A DNA stretch of 64,000 nt from Typha latifolia (taxonomy: Eukaryota; Streptophyta; Magnoliopsida; Poales; Typhaceae). The position numbers and the translations under genes were made by a program. The notes beneath the pieces are model-generated. The model searched no databases, was not told where the DNA came from, and saw only the letters and a list, made by a program, of their open reading frames with translations. Below are positions 33,111-43,510 of this stretch, in pieces (the first letter of the stretch is position 1; every line of letters begins with the position of its first letter). The stretch is from assembly GCA_019914945.1 (NCBI GenBank), contig CM034100.1, forward strand, positions 9,187,096 through 9,251,095, in the 5' to 3' direction.

Positions 33111-34190
33111 TGTTGGGACATGATTATAAAATCTAATACAAGAAAGGAACGAAAAATAGAGCGGCGGATGCACTATCGTGCCAACCCGATACCGCCGACC
33201 TTGCAGCCTAATCTTCTCCTACCTTTCCCGTCTTTGACGAGCTGAGGTATGCATGTACATCTGACCTAAATGTTTTCAGATTGTTATAAGAGGTGATAGA
33301 TGATGCGGAGCGCCATCCAGAGTTGGAGAATCGAGACGGTTTGCTACTGCTCTGTGGATGCATTCAAGTGCCTACAAATGATGGATTACAATAGAAATTG
33401 TTGGAGCACTTCTACCAAACTCTAGAAGCTGGTCATGAGGGCGTCATGAGAACTTATAGGAGGATATCTCAGAGTTACACGTGGCTAGGATTGAGGCGGG
33501 ATGTGAGGAGTTTTGTCTGTGCTTGTGAAGTTTGTCAAAGGCTAAAGCAACCACATTAAAGTCGGCCAGATTACTACAGACTTTACCTATACCGGACCGT
33601 ATTTGGGAAGATATTTCTATGAATTTCATAGGTAGTGACATCGGCAGATCGAACGGAGGTGGACTTAGCGTTGATGCATAGAGATGCCACATTGAGGAGG
33701 TTGCGTGCTAATCTTAAACTTGCTCAAAACCGCATGAAGCAAGTTTATGATCACAGTCATAGGGAGCAGGAGTTCGACATCGGCAGTTGGGTGTTTGTGA
33801 GGATACAGCCATATCGATAGGTGACCTTATGTCCGATGCATAACCAAAGTTTAGCTCATCACTACTTTGGTCCATTTCGAGTGTTAGAGTATATTGGTCC
33901 GGTTGCATATCGTTTGTATCTATCGGTGGGGTCGAGAGTGCATCTTGTCTTCCATGTTTCTTTGCTGAGGGAGCGAATTGGAGCTCATGAGGTCGTTGGA
34001 TCAGTTTTACCAAAGCCATTGGAGAAGATAGAGAGCGTAGAGCCTGTTCATGTGCTTGCTAGGCACCGACGACGACACATGGTACCAGATTAGAGATGGA
34101 GATTTTAGTTGAGTTGCTTGGCAAGCCATCTGATGAGGCGACATAGGAGTTGGAGACTAACATTTTGGAGCGTTTCCCCGACTTTTCACC
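33111..34190 (+). pseudogene. Gypsy integrase, core deleted, copy 1
   Basis: The zinc-finger part (33290-33570: 'LLEHFYQT', 'GHEGVMRTYRRISQSYTW', 'VCEVCQ'-like) ends at 'WEDISMNFIG' near 33631, then jumps to 'SADRTEVDLALMHRDATLRRLRANL'. About 480 bp present in copy 2 (36895-37365), encoding the whole D-D-E core, are missing. The tail 'GPVAYRLYLSVGSRVHLVFHVSLLRERIGAHEVV' and a broken chromodomain end at about 34190. Confidence 0.85.
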
Positions 34191-34216
34191 TTGAGGGTAA
34201 GGTGGGGGAAGCATGG

Positions 34217-34968
34217 TGAATACACTTAGTTATGATCTTTTCTTATTGCATTAGCCGTTTATTTTCAATAAAAGAAAATTTCTGTAGGTCACGTTTGAAT
34301 GCAGGACGGGTCGCGTTTGAACGCCCTTGCGAACGCCTACATCGGGTTCACAAATACAGAGAACGCGTAATGCGCACTTGAACGCCTGCATCGCGTTCGC
34401 ACATACAGAGAACGTCTTTTGCGCGTTCACGAGCACAATCTGCAGGAATCCTCTAGAATTAGGGTTACTTATGGTTTTAAGACTTGTTGGCTAGCCTTTA
34501 TAAATATGTGGATGGCAGCCAAATTCATTATGCCATTTGGTTACTGATTTCTTGCCTCCTATCTTCTCTAAACTCTCTCCCTCCTCCCTCCTCGACTATT
34601 GAGTCACCCCTCTTCTTTGGGATCTCGACCACTTCGTTCCCTTCGTCTATATTCCTTAATCACATCCACCATCTACCTTCATGTCCATACCCATCCATAA
34701 CCCTAACATCCACCCCACTCGTCACCACCACCATTACCAACTTTATTCCGTGTTTTATTCCCAATTGTAGTTCGAATCTGCGAAAGGCATAAATACGAAA
34801 GTTGTAGATCAGGAAGTTGCAAATCTAACCCACTTTGTTTCGTAATTTTGTGACTACAAGAGACTATTTTATGAATATTTTCTGACGGTTGCACTGACTA
34901 CTTTCTGCAATAGATTCAGATCTTAAGGAATTATTCTGTAGCCGACCGTTTGGTACAAGAACCCATTA
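34217..34968 (+). repeat. Family A LTR between array units 1 and 2
   Basis: Starts TGAATACACTTAG right after the polypurine tract and ends 'tacaagaacccatta' at about 34968. It carries a GTTCGAACG-type array (34300-34440), TATA-like 'tttataaatatg' near 34498 and the C/T leader. It serves as the 3' LTR of copy 1 and lies directly 5' of copy 2, with no target duplication between them. Confidence 0.8.
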
Positions 34969-34989
34969 GAGGCCGTTGAGGAGGGCGCA

Positions 34990-35500
34990 GAGGAAAATAT
35001 CCAAATTGAAATATCGATCTAGACATATTCGAGTACTTCCGCGCTGAAGACGTTACACATAGACAGACTCGTTTGAAAGCCTTGTGTGCACATCCTCATC
35101 GATTGCGGGAGTACACACAACTTTTTAAACGAGAGGTTAGTGAGGAGATTGGGCTTGGATGATGAACCGACCAGGGGGTTTGACGTTGCTATTGGAGACG
35201 GCACGAAGCTTAAGGCAGAGAGCTTGTGTCGCCGAGTCGTTATACGGGTGCAAGGACACGACCGTTGGCGCTACGAGGAGCGGACATTGTCCTTGGTACT
35301 TAGTGGTTATAAAGCTTGGGACTTGTCACTTTTGATTTCAGGAGCATGTGGATGAAATTTAAGCAAGGAAACAAAGATGTGTGGCTTGATGGCATTCGTA
35401 CTATACTAATAGTGGGGCTACCATGTGCGAGCGATTTGGCATATCTTCTTCAGTTAGGACCAGCAGAAGAGGAGCCTCAAATGAGTCTAGACATTACCAT
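34990..35500 (+). pseudogene. Gypsy aspartic protease, copy 2
   Basis: The frame 35086-35355 starts 'MHILIDCGSTHNFLNERLVRRLGLDDEPTRGFDV'. The active-site triplet is D-C-G where the family has D-S-G. The C-terminal 'DLYPLALRGADIVLGTQ' segment is damaged by a small deletion near 35262. Confidence 0.78.
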
Positions 35501-35835
35501 CGAGTTGTCTAATTTATTAGAAAATTTACCGAACTGTTTGAGGAACCAAAGGAATTGCCACCAAGGAGAACGGTGGACCATCGCATAAAGATTATCCTCG
35601 TAGCTGCACCGGCAAACGTGATGCCATATCGGTATTCACATCTGCAAAAGGAAGTTATCTCCAAGATGGTAGCCGAGATGGTGGAGCAAGGCCTCATTCA
35701 ACCAAGTTATAGCTCTTACTCATTGCCCGTGCTATTGGTGTGAAAGAAGAACGGGAAATAGCATTTTTGTGTCGACTATCGGGCACTAAACGCTATTACC
35801 GTCAAGGACCGGTATCCCATTCCGGTTATAGGTGT
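35501..35835 (+). pseudogene. Gypsy RT, N-terminal piece only, copy 2
   Basis: Has 'LPPRRTVDHRIKIILVAAPANVMPYRYSH', '[20 protein letters not shown]', a stop, then '[23 protein letters not shown]'. The sequence then jumps to 'VAADPQKVACMTAWPIP', which in copy 1 lies about 400 bp further on. The catalytic motifs A and YVDD/FFDD are therefore absent. This copy cannot encode a polymerase. Confidence 0.85.
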
Positions 35836-36357
35836 AGCGGCTGATCCTCAAAAGGTTGCATGCATGACCGCTTGGCCTATTCCTACTACTACCACCGGAT
35901 TGCGAGAATTTTTGGGGCTGACTAGATACTATCATCGATTCATCGCCGAATTTGGCAAGATAGCTGCTCCCCTCACTTCTTTTTTGAAGAAAGACTCTTT
36001 TAGATGGACGGATGAAGCCACTACAGCCTTTGAAAAATCGAAAGTAGAATGACGACGACACTCTGTCTAGCGATATTGGACTTCACCAAAAAGTTCATTG
36101 TGGAATGTGATGCATTGGGTGTTGGCAGAGGAACTATACTAATGCAAAGAGGACGTCCTATTTCCTATCTTAGTAAGGCTTTATCTCAAAAATCTCAGCA
36201 ATTATCAACTTGTGAGAGAGAGGTGTTGGCAATTCTACACGTAATGACAAAATTGAGGACTTATTTGATCGATAGACGATTCATTATACGAACCAATCAA
36301 AAAAGCCTTCCATACTTTATGGGACAACGTATACACACTCCGGCACAGCAGAGATAG
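35836..36357 (+). pseudogene. Gypsy RNase H, copy 2
   Basis: 35864-36052 reads '[43 protein letters not shown]' and, after a frameshift, 36049-36357 'FVECDALGVGRGTILMQRGRPISYLSKALSQKSQQLST' and 'SLPYFMGQRIHTPAQQR'. It is the tether and RNase H domain, with the Asp of 'ECDA' kept. Confidence 0.82.
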
Positions 36358-36366
36358 GTCACAAAA

Positions 36367-37815
36367 TTGTTGGGGTATGATTATGAAATCCAATACAAGA
36401 AGGGAACGAAAAATAGAGTGACGGATGCACTATCGCGCGAACCCGATACCGCCGATACTACCGAGCTTGCAGCCTATTCTTCTCCTACCTTTCCCTTCTT
36501 TGACGAGCTGACGTATGCATGTACATCTGACCCAGATATTTTGAGATTGTTGCAGGAGGTGATGGATGATCCGGAGCGCCATCCAGAGTTGGAGAATCGA
36601 GATGGTTTGCTATTAGACCGCGGATGCATTCGGGTGCTCGCAAATGATGGATTGCGACAGAAATTGTTGGAGCACTTCCACCAAACTCCAGAGGCTGGTC
36701 ATGAGGGCGTCTTAAGGACTTATAGGAGGATATCTCAGAGTTGCACATGGTCAGGATTGAGGCAGGATGTAAGGAGTTTTGTCCGTGCTTGCGAAGTCTG
36801 TCAATGGGCTAAAGCAACCACATTGAAATCGACCAGATTACTATAGCCTTTACCTATACAGGACCGTGTTTGGGATGACATTTCTATGGATTTCATAGAG
36901 GATCTTCCGTTGGTACGTTGTTATTCCGTTATTTTTGTGATGATTGACAGATTGAGCAAGTATACACACTTTTCGCCATTGTCATATCCTTTTTCAGCCA
37001 AGTCAGTGGCTAAAATTTTTGTTAGAGATGTTGCTCGATTACATGGCATGCCACACATGATTGTCTCGGATCGTAATCGTGTATTTATGAGCAACTTTTG
37101 GACGAAGTTTTTTAGATTGCAGGGGACTCGATTGAACTTCAGTTCAACCTACCATCCACAAACGGACAGCCAAATCGAGGTGGTCAATCGAGGCATTGAG
37201 CAGTATTTGAGGTGCTTTGTTGGAAAGATGCCGAGACGATGGTTGGAGTTCTTACCGTGGGCGGAGTGGTCTTACAACACAGCCTACCATAGCAGCATTG
37301 GCATGACTCCATTTGAGGTGGTATATGGACGTACAACTCTGACATTACGCGCTTATGATCCAGTGGCATCGGCAGATCGGACAGAGGTGGACTTAGCATT
37401 AATGGATGGAGATGCCACATTGAGGAGGTTGCGTGCTCATCTTAAACTTGCTCAAAACCACATGAAGCAAGGTTATGATCACAGCCATAGGGAGCAAAAG
37501 TTCGACATCGGCAGTTGGGTGTTTATGAGGGTACAATCGTATCGACAGATGACCTTACATTTGATGCGTAACCAAAAGTTAGCTCATCGCTACTTTTGTT
37601 TGTTTCAGGTGTTAGAACGTATTGGTCTGGTTGCATATCATTTGGAGCTGCCGGTGGGGTCGAGAGTGCATCCTGTCTTCCATGTTTCATTGCTAAGGGA
37701 GCGGATTGGAGATCATGAGGGCCGTTGGATCAGTTTTACCAAAACCATTGGAGGAGATAGAGAGCGTAGAGCCTGTTCGCTAGGCGCCGACAACGACATG
37801 GGAATTGAAAACTGA
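36367..37815 (+). pseudogene. Gypsy integrase, nearly complete, copy 2
   Basis: 36367-36846 encodes the zinc-binding region ('LLEHFHQTPEAGHEGVLRTYRRISQSCTW', 'ACEVCQWAKATT'), then one stop at about 36846. The open 309-codon frame 36886-37815 has the catalytic core: 'MDFIEDLP' (D), 'IVSDRNRVFMSNFW' (D) and 'YHPQTDSQIEVVNR' (E), then the GPF/GPY-like region and 'LELPVGSRVHPVFHVSLLRERIGDHEG'. A small deletion removes the chromodomain start near 37780. It is the best-kept integrase in the window. Confidence 0.88.
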
Positions 37816-37868
37816 CATTTTGGAGCGTTTCCCCGTCTTTTCACCTCGAGGGCAAGGTGGGGGAAGCA

Positions 37869-38666
37869 TGGTAGTTAGGATCTTTTCTTATTGCATTAGT
37901 TGTTTATTTTCATTAAAATAAAATTTCTATTGGTCGCGTTCGAATGCAGGAGAGGTTGCGTTCGAACACCCTTGTGAATGCCTGCATCAGGGTTACTTAT
38001 TGTTTTAGGACGCGTAATGCATGTTCGAAGGCCTGCATCGCGTTTGCACATACAAAGAACGTCTTTTTTGCATTCGAACACGATCAAGCGCGTTCGAACG
38101 CGATTGGCGGGAATCCTCTAGAATTAGGGTTACTTATTGTTTTAGGACTTGTTGGCTAGCCCCTATAAATAAGTGGATGGCAGCCAAATTCATTATGCTA
38201 TTAGATTAATGATTTCTTGCCTCCTATCTTCTTTAAACTCTCTCCCTCCTCCCTCTTCACCATCCTTCCACCTCTATCATTGGCAAGGTTTCTCCTAACT
38301 TCTAATCTCCCTCGACTATCGAGTCACCCCTCTTCTTTCCCTTTATCTATATCCTTTAATCACCTACACTATCCACCTTCATCTCCATAGCCATCCATAA
38401 TCCTAACATCCACTCCACCTCACCACCACCATCACCCACATTATTCCATATTTTAGTCCCGGTTGTAGTTCGAATCTGCGAAGGAAATAAATACAAAAGT
38501 TGTAGATCAGGAAGTTACTAATCTAACTCACTTAGTTTCATAATTTGCTGTCTATAGGAGAATATTTGATGAATATTTTCCCATGGTTGTGCGGACTGTA
38601 TTCTACAATAAATTCAGATCTTAAGAAATTATTCCGTAGTCGACCTTTTGGTACAAGAACCCATCA
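37869..38666 (+). repeat. Family A LTR between array units 2 and 3
   Basis: Starts 'tggtagttaggatctt', the usual start minus about 9 bp, right after the polypurine tract, and ends 'tacaagaacccatca' at 38666. The array at 37935-38105 includes an exact palindrome (38090-38101), followed by TATA-like 'cctataaataag' near 38163. Confidence 0.8.
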
Positions 38667-39170
38667 GAGGCCATTTAGGAGGGCGCGGAGGAAAATATCC
38701 AAGCTGAAATGTCGATGCATGTATATTCGGGTACTTCCGAGCTGAGGACGTTAGGGGTAGACAGACTCATTAGAAAGCATTATGTGCACATCCTTATTGA
38801 TTCTGGGAGTACACACAACTTTCTAGACGAGAGGTTTGTGAGAAGACTAGGCTTGGATGCTGAACTGACCACGGGGTTTGACGTTGCTATTGGAGATGGC
38901 ATGAAGCTTAAGGTAGAGAGCTTGTGTCGCCGGGTTGGTATCCAGGTGCAAGGACACAACATTGGCACTATGAGGAGCGGACATTATCCTTGATACTCAG
39001 TGGTGACAAAGCTTGGGGCCTGTCACTTTTGATTTTCGGAGCATGTGGATGAAATTTAAGCAAGGAAACAATGATGTGTGGCTTGATAGCATTCGTACTC
39101 TGTCAATTCCAGCGATGCAGCCGATAGTGGGGCTGCCATGTGCGAGTGATTTGGCTTATCTTCTTTAGTT
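38667..39170 (+). pseudogene. Gypsy protease fragment, copy 3 (no gag)
   Basis: Begins with the same 'gaggcc' junction as copy 2. The frame 38709-38993 has 'HILIDSGSTHNFLDERFVRRLGLDAELTTGFDVAIGDG', here with an intact D-S-G-S-T loop. It ends at 39170, joined inside a family A LTR ('tagtt|cgaacatgatc'). Confidence 0.82.
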
Positions 39171-39841
39171 CGAACATGATCAGCGAGAATCTTCTAGAAT
39201 TAGAGTTAATAATTATATTTTGGCTTGTTGGCTAGCCTCTATAAAGATGTGGATGACAGTCAAAATCATTATGCTATTAGATTATTAGTTTCCTACCTCT
39301 TATCTTCTCTCTATTTTCTCAACTCTCATCTCCCTCCTCATTTTTCACCAACCAACCACTTCTACCATTGGCAAGGTCTCTCATAACTTCTAATTTCCCT
39401 TGTCTGTCGAGTGCTCCTTCTTCCTTGAGATCTCGACCACTTTTCCCTTACGTCTTTATCTCTTAAATAACGTCAACCATCCACCCTTATCTCCATTATC
39501 ATTCATAACCATAATATCCACTCCACCCGTCACCACCACCATCATCCGCACTATATTGTATTTTCGTCCTAGTTGTAGTTCGAATCTACAAAGGGCATAA
39601 ATACAAAAATTGTATATCAGGGAGTTATGGATCGATTCGACTTTGTTTTGTAATTTTCCGACTACGGGAGAATATTTAATAAATATTTTCCCTCTATTGC
39701 GTGGATTGCTTCCTATAATAAATCTAGATCTTGAAGGAATCATTTTGTAGCCTATCATTGGTATCAGAGTCTATCAATTTAGTATCGTAGAACCTATCAT
39801 TGGTATCAAATCCTATTAATTTGTAACTGTAGAACCTATCA
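39171..39841 (+). mobile_element. Family A LTR, 5'-truncated, PBS-like 3' repeats
   Basis: From 'cgaacatgatcagcgagaatc' through TATA-like 'cctctataaagatg' (about 39236) and the C/T leader. Near the end are three primer-site-like words: 'attggtatcagagtctatca' (39757), 'tttagtatcgtagaacctatca' and 'ttggtatcaaatcctatta', closing with 'gaacctatca' at 39841. Confidence 0.72.
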
Positions 39842-40510
39842 TATTCTTGCGTAATCAAGAAATTATGAAACAAGAGGAGATCGTTCCGTATCTTCCTAAT
39901 CTATGTTTTTTATATTCATGACCTTAGCAGATTCTGACTACACCTAGGGAGAAAATAAACAATATTATGGGGGAGATGGAGATGGCAGGTGATAGTAATG
40001 ATGAAGGTGGTGGTAATGGTGATGGATTTGGTGTCACAAAGTGCTGAAAGGATAAGGATGAGGGGGGAGAAGTTGGTCGAGATCCCAAGAAAGAGGGAGG
40101 ACCCGATAGTCAAAGGGTATTAGGGGTAATCGACGTTGAGATGACGCACGATTAGGGCTTGAGCAAGGAAGGAGAAGAGCTAGGGTAGAGGGAGAATGGA
40201 AGAATACTCAATATTCATTAATTTCCCTAATTAGATTACCATCCACAAGCCAAACTAACATATAATAAATGTAGAAACAATGCATTTTCTCTTATCATGT
40301 TCGAATGGAGTCGAGCACGTTCAAACACACAATTCGCATCTTTTGTATGTGCATGCGTTCACACCGGACGTTCAAAAGCGATCTCCCCGCGTTTGAATGA
40401 GACTTCTAGAATTCTTATTTTCTAAAGAAAATAAATAAACTAAAATAAGAAATAGGGTCCTAATGTTGTATCTATGCATGAGATGATTCACTGTGGTCTG
40501 AATCACATCA
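39842..40510 (-). mobile_element. LTR fragment of a further gypsy subfamily
   Basis: On the minus strand it starts TGATGTGATTCAG and has diverged GTTCGAACG words (40298-40410), then a C/T leader and the usual end part with 'aattatgaaacaag' near 39870. It is similar in plan to families A and B but diverged from both. Its distal end (39842) abuts the family A LTR end without a visible TG/CA, so it is probably truncated there. Confidence 0.55.
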
Positions 40511-41270
40511 GTCAACAGATATGACCTTGTTCTAGGTGGCTAATATGAAGGAGGATGATGTGGTTTTAAAGGTAGTAGGCTTGTGGGGTTGGTGGTGGAA
40601 TTGATGGAGGGTGAAGACGTGGTGAGTGCAAAGTCCAAGGATTAAAAGAAAAGAAGGGAGAGAAAGAGCCGGCCAGAAGGGACTAGAAAAATTTTAGACA
40701 AAACAGGAAGAGTTATTGTCGGCCTTGATGGTGGGCGATGCTTAGGGTTGAAGAAATGTGAGAGAGGAGAGAATGAGATAAAGGGAAGAGAGATAAGGGG
40801 TTTGGAGATAAACTCAAACAATCCATAATTCTAAAAATAAACTACTCTCCATATATATATATTTATATATATATAAAGAGTAACCTAACACAAACTCGAA
40901 TTAAAACTTATATTGCAATAATAACTTAACTAAGCCAAATAAATGACTCGACAAGTTACACCTAAATTAGCAGGTAACTATGTACCATGCATGTGACTTA
41001 ATCAATTGGGGCACCTTTTAAAAAGAAATAATTAATCAATTTGATAAGTTATCCTGATCTATTGAGCCCAATATTCTTTGATGTGACTCAATTAGCTTCA
41101 TATCACAAGACATAGCAAGAGTTGTAGAAGACAGATCCGAGGAGATGGCTAGCGTCTCAAATATATTGATAGTAGCACAATCAGGAAGAGTGCAAGTCAA
41201 GTTCGACGTGTTTGACCACATGTTGAAGAGATTTGACAATTTGGATAGTTGTAGGATAGTTTACTTTCCA
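40511..41270. other. LTR-like purine-rich DNA and Sirevirus tail
   Basis: 40511-40800 is G/A-rich, like an antisense LTR leader ('gagaggagagaatgagataaaggg'). 40843-40880 is a TA-rich tract ('atatatatatatttatatatatata'). 41030-41270 looks like the far end of a copia accessory ORF on + ('HMLKRFDNLDS'-like), upstream of the Sirevirus 3' end. No intact gene. Confidence 0.4.
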
Positions 41271-42650
41271 TGTGTATGTCTCCATTGTCAATTTGTGATA
41301 AAACTGGGGGACTAGATTTTTCTATCTTTGTCTAGTGTTTTAAGGGGAGTAGTTTACATATATATGACTTGATGTTTATTTTAAGGTGATTACTTTGGCG
41401 TGTACTTGACATATTTTGCATATTTTTTTCGTTACATTGCCTTTGTCATTTAGATATGATTATTTGACTTATTTGATTAAGTCTGGTGCTTGCTTATTTT
41501 GACAAGCTTGACATAATTTATATATGCTAGGAGCTTATTGGATATCTTTGAATTATTTGATCAAATTTGGTGCTTACTTTTTTATTTTGAGAAACTTGAC
41601 ATAGCTTATATGTGCAAGAAGCTTATTGCATATCTTTAACTTAGTTGTAAAATTGATATTGAGCATATTAATTTGTTAAAATTTAATTTTTTAAAATTAT
41701 ATTGGAAATTGTTTCTGAAAATTGGGTATCAAATCATTTTCATATAACAGCATATGATTTAATGGTTTATGTTATCTTTGATCTTTGAAGGGATTAATTG
41801 TAAATTTTGAAGTAAGGTCATGTATCTTGACCTTAGAAAACTTTGTTAAACACTTGATAATTGTTTAGGAATTGTGTTTTATCACAAATTGCCATGTGTG
41901 AGATTGTAAGTGTAATATTATTGTAATAATAAATTCATGGACAAATTCGCATGTATTTGAGTTGTACAAACTAGATTCAAGTATTGATCAAGTCAATAAA
42001 TTATAGATGATCAAATCATACAAGAACTCAAGATCATCAAAGCAAAAAATCAATTAAGTAAGCAAATTTTATGACGTCATAAGGACAACGTCAATGGCTT
42101 CCGAGCAGTTAGAACACTTTACTTAAATACTTAAGTAGCGTCTAGACAGGACTAATGGCATCTGGAGAACATGTGCATGATAACAAAAAAAGAACATAAT
42201 TCAATCAGCTTTTGAGTTTCCTTAGGCAGTCGGTCTTAGAAGGAATTATAATTATTTCTGATCTCTATTTAAGGGACTTAGAGCTAGAGGTTGAGGGATC
42301 TATCCAAGTAAGTACTCAACGCATTTAGAGTTTCAACTTAAAGAGTTTTCTAATTCTCTCATGGAGTTTACATTTCATTATTGAATAAGGAGAGCGTGAT
42401 TACTTATTCCATAGCTGGTACTTCAATTGAGGATGATCCTAAAGCATTGAAGGTGCTAAAACATTTTCTACCTTATTATACGACACAAAGACTAAAGAGT
42501 TGATATTTGGCTTGGTGACAAAATGAATAAAAGGTTTTGTACTCACTACATAGTTTACCGAGTTCGAGTTAGCAAGGGACTTCAATCAGAGTCATTTGTG
42601 TAGTGAGAGTGATTATAAATGAAACTTGTTTCTATGTTTTAAGAGACTTC
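41271..42650 (+). mobile_element. Sirevirus-like copia 3' end and LTR
   Basis: Contains 'attgtcaatttgtgataaaactggggg' at about 41285 and 'ttatcacaaattgccatg' at about 41878, the typical words before a Sirevirus polypurine tract. Then follows an LTR beginning near TGTAAGTGTAATATT (41905). A TATA-like 'ctctatttaagg' is at 42261. There is no GTTCGAACG array in this LTR. The 3' boundary near 42650 is approximate. The remainder of this element is missing. Confidence 0.6.
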
Positions 42651-43510
42651 TCTCTCTTCTTCTGTCTCTACAAAGCTCACACCTCTAGATATTTGCACCC
42701 GCAGCCCTTTGCTAGATCTTTCACGAGTAGTTGTGTTATTGAGGTGTATGTCATGAGTTGTATTGAAACTACCTAGACTCCCCTCATATCTATAGGCTCG
42801 CATACAAGAGTGATGGGGGAGCACAAATGGGCTTCGGACAAACAACATACAGTAGATCTTCCTCTCCTACCGATAACCTTTAAATGAAAGTCCTCAAATT
42901 GAAAAACCTCAAAGAAAAGTAACTTTGATAGGAAAGCATCCAAAGTAAGAATTAGGGCTCTCAAATATTCTTCAAGCCTCTATGAATTACTGCAAGCAAT
43001 TTTGGCAGGGCCGACCAATTAGTTTATACTTTATAACAATAGAATGGTATTAGTAGATACACCAAACTTCCAACTGTAGATTCTATTACATATAGCTTTT
43101 TAATGCATAGTATTATGGGAGTGGGATAAACAACGCATTAGACACACTAATTTATGAAGAAAATTACTTGCGTAGTTACTCAAGATAAAAATAAGTCCAT
43201 TTTTTAATTCAGATATTCTAAGACCTAGAAAACGACGTAGGGATCCCAAATCTGCCATCTCAAGTTTATGCATATCCTATCCTTGAACTCGCTCTTTAGA
43301 TTAGCTACACGTTGTAACATCAGTAAATCACATCACAAAGCCTTTAGCTAGCTAAATTGATTGCATAATATTATTTTTAAGAAAAAAGTTCTTGGGAAGG
43401 AATACAAATTTACACCAGCATTTCAATTCAATATCACCAGATCTATGAAGCTAGTTACCTACATATTTTATCTATATATATCGTCAAGAATGTGAAAATA
43501 TTATAACATA
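42651..43510. other. Intergenic DNA 3' of the phosphohexomutase gene
   Basis: No convincing gene. The first 300 bp may be the internal leader of the copia fragment or unrelated. The last part is the 3' flank or UTR of the minus-strand gene. No canonical AATAAA was noted on the minus strand just below the stop, though AT-rich 'aatatgttataatatt' is at about 43496-43511. Confidence 0.4.

Larger units (their letters stand above)
30036..34216 (+). mobile_element. Family A gypsy internal region, copy 1
   Basis: Sense-strand internal region with gag, protease, RT, RNase H and the integrase tail in order, ending at the polypurine tract 'aaggtgggggaagcatgg' before the LTR at 34217. The 5' LTR and gag start are missing: it begins inside gag, abutting the family D-like integrase. 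The integrase core is deleted at about 33631. It is the first unit of a head-to-tail array. Confidence 0.82.
34969..37868 (+). mobile_element. Family A gypsy internal region, copy 2 (no gag)
   Basis: Begins directly after the LTR at 'gaggccgttgaggaggg', in the acidic linker before the protease. Primer site and gag are absent. It holds protease, a truncated RT, RNase H and integrase, then the polypurine tract 'gcaaggtgggggaagca'. The RT core is deleted at about 35830. The identical LTR-to-protease junction recurs at 38667, so copies 2 and 3 descend from one deletion event. Confidence 0.83.

Noticed and set aside
33631..33640. Spliced-out intron as cause of the integrase and RT gaps (processed copy)
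   Set aside because: Compared with intact copies, the missing segments do not begin with GT and end with AG at the junctions, and they remove essential catalytic parts. Simple deletion fits better.
40843..40880. Origin-like or matrix-attachment AT tract
   Set aside because: It is a short TA-rich microsatellite in LTR debris, with no supporting context.
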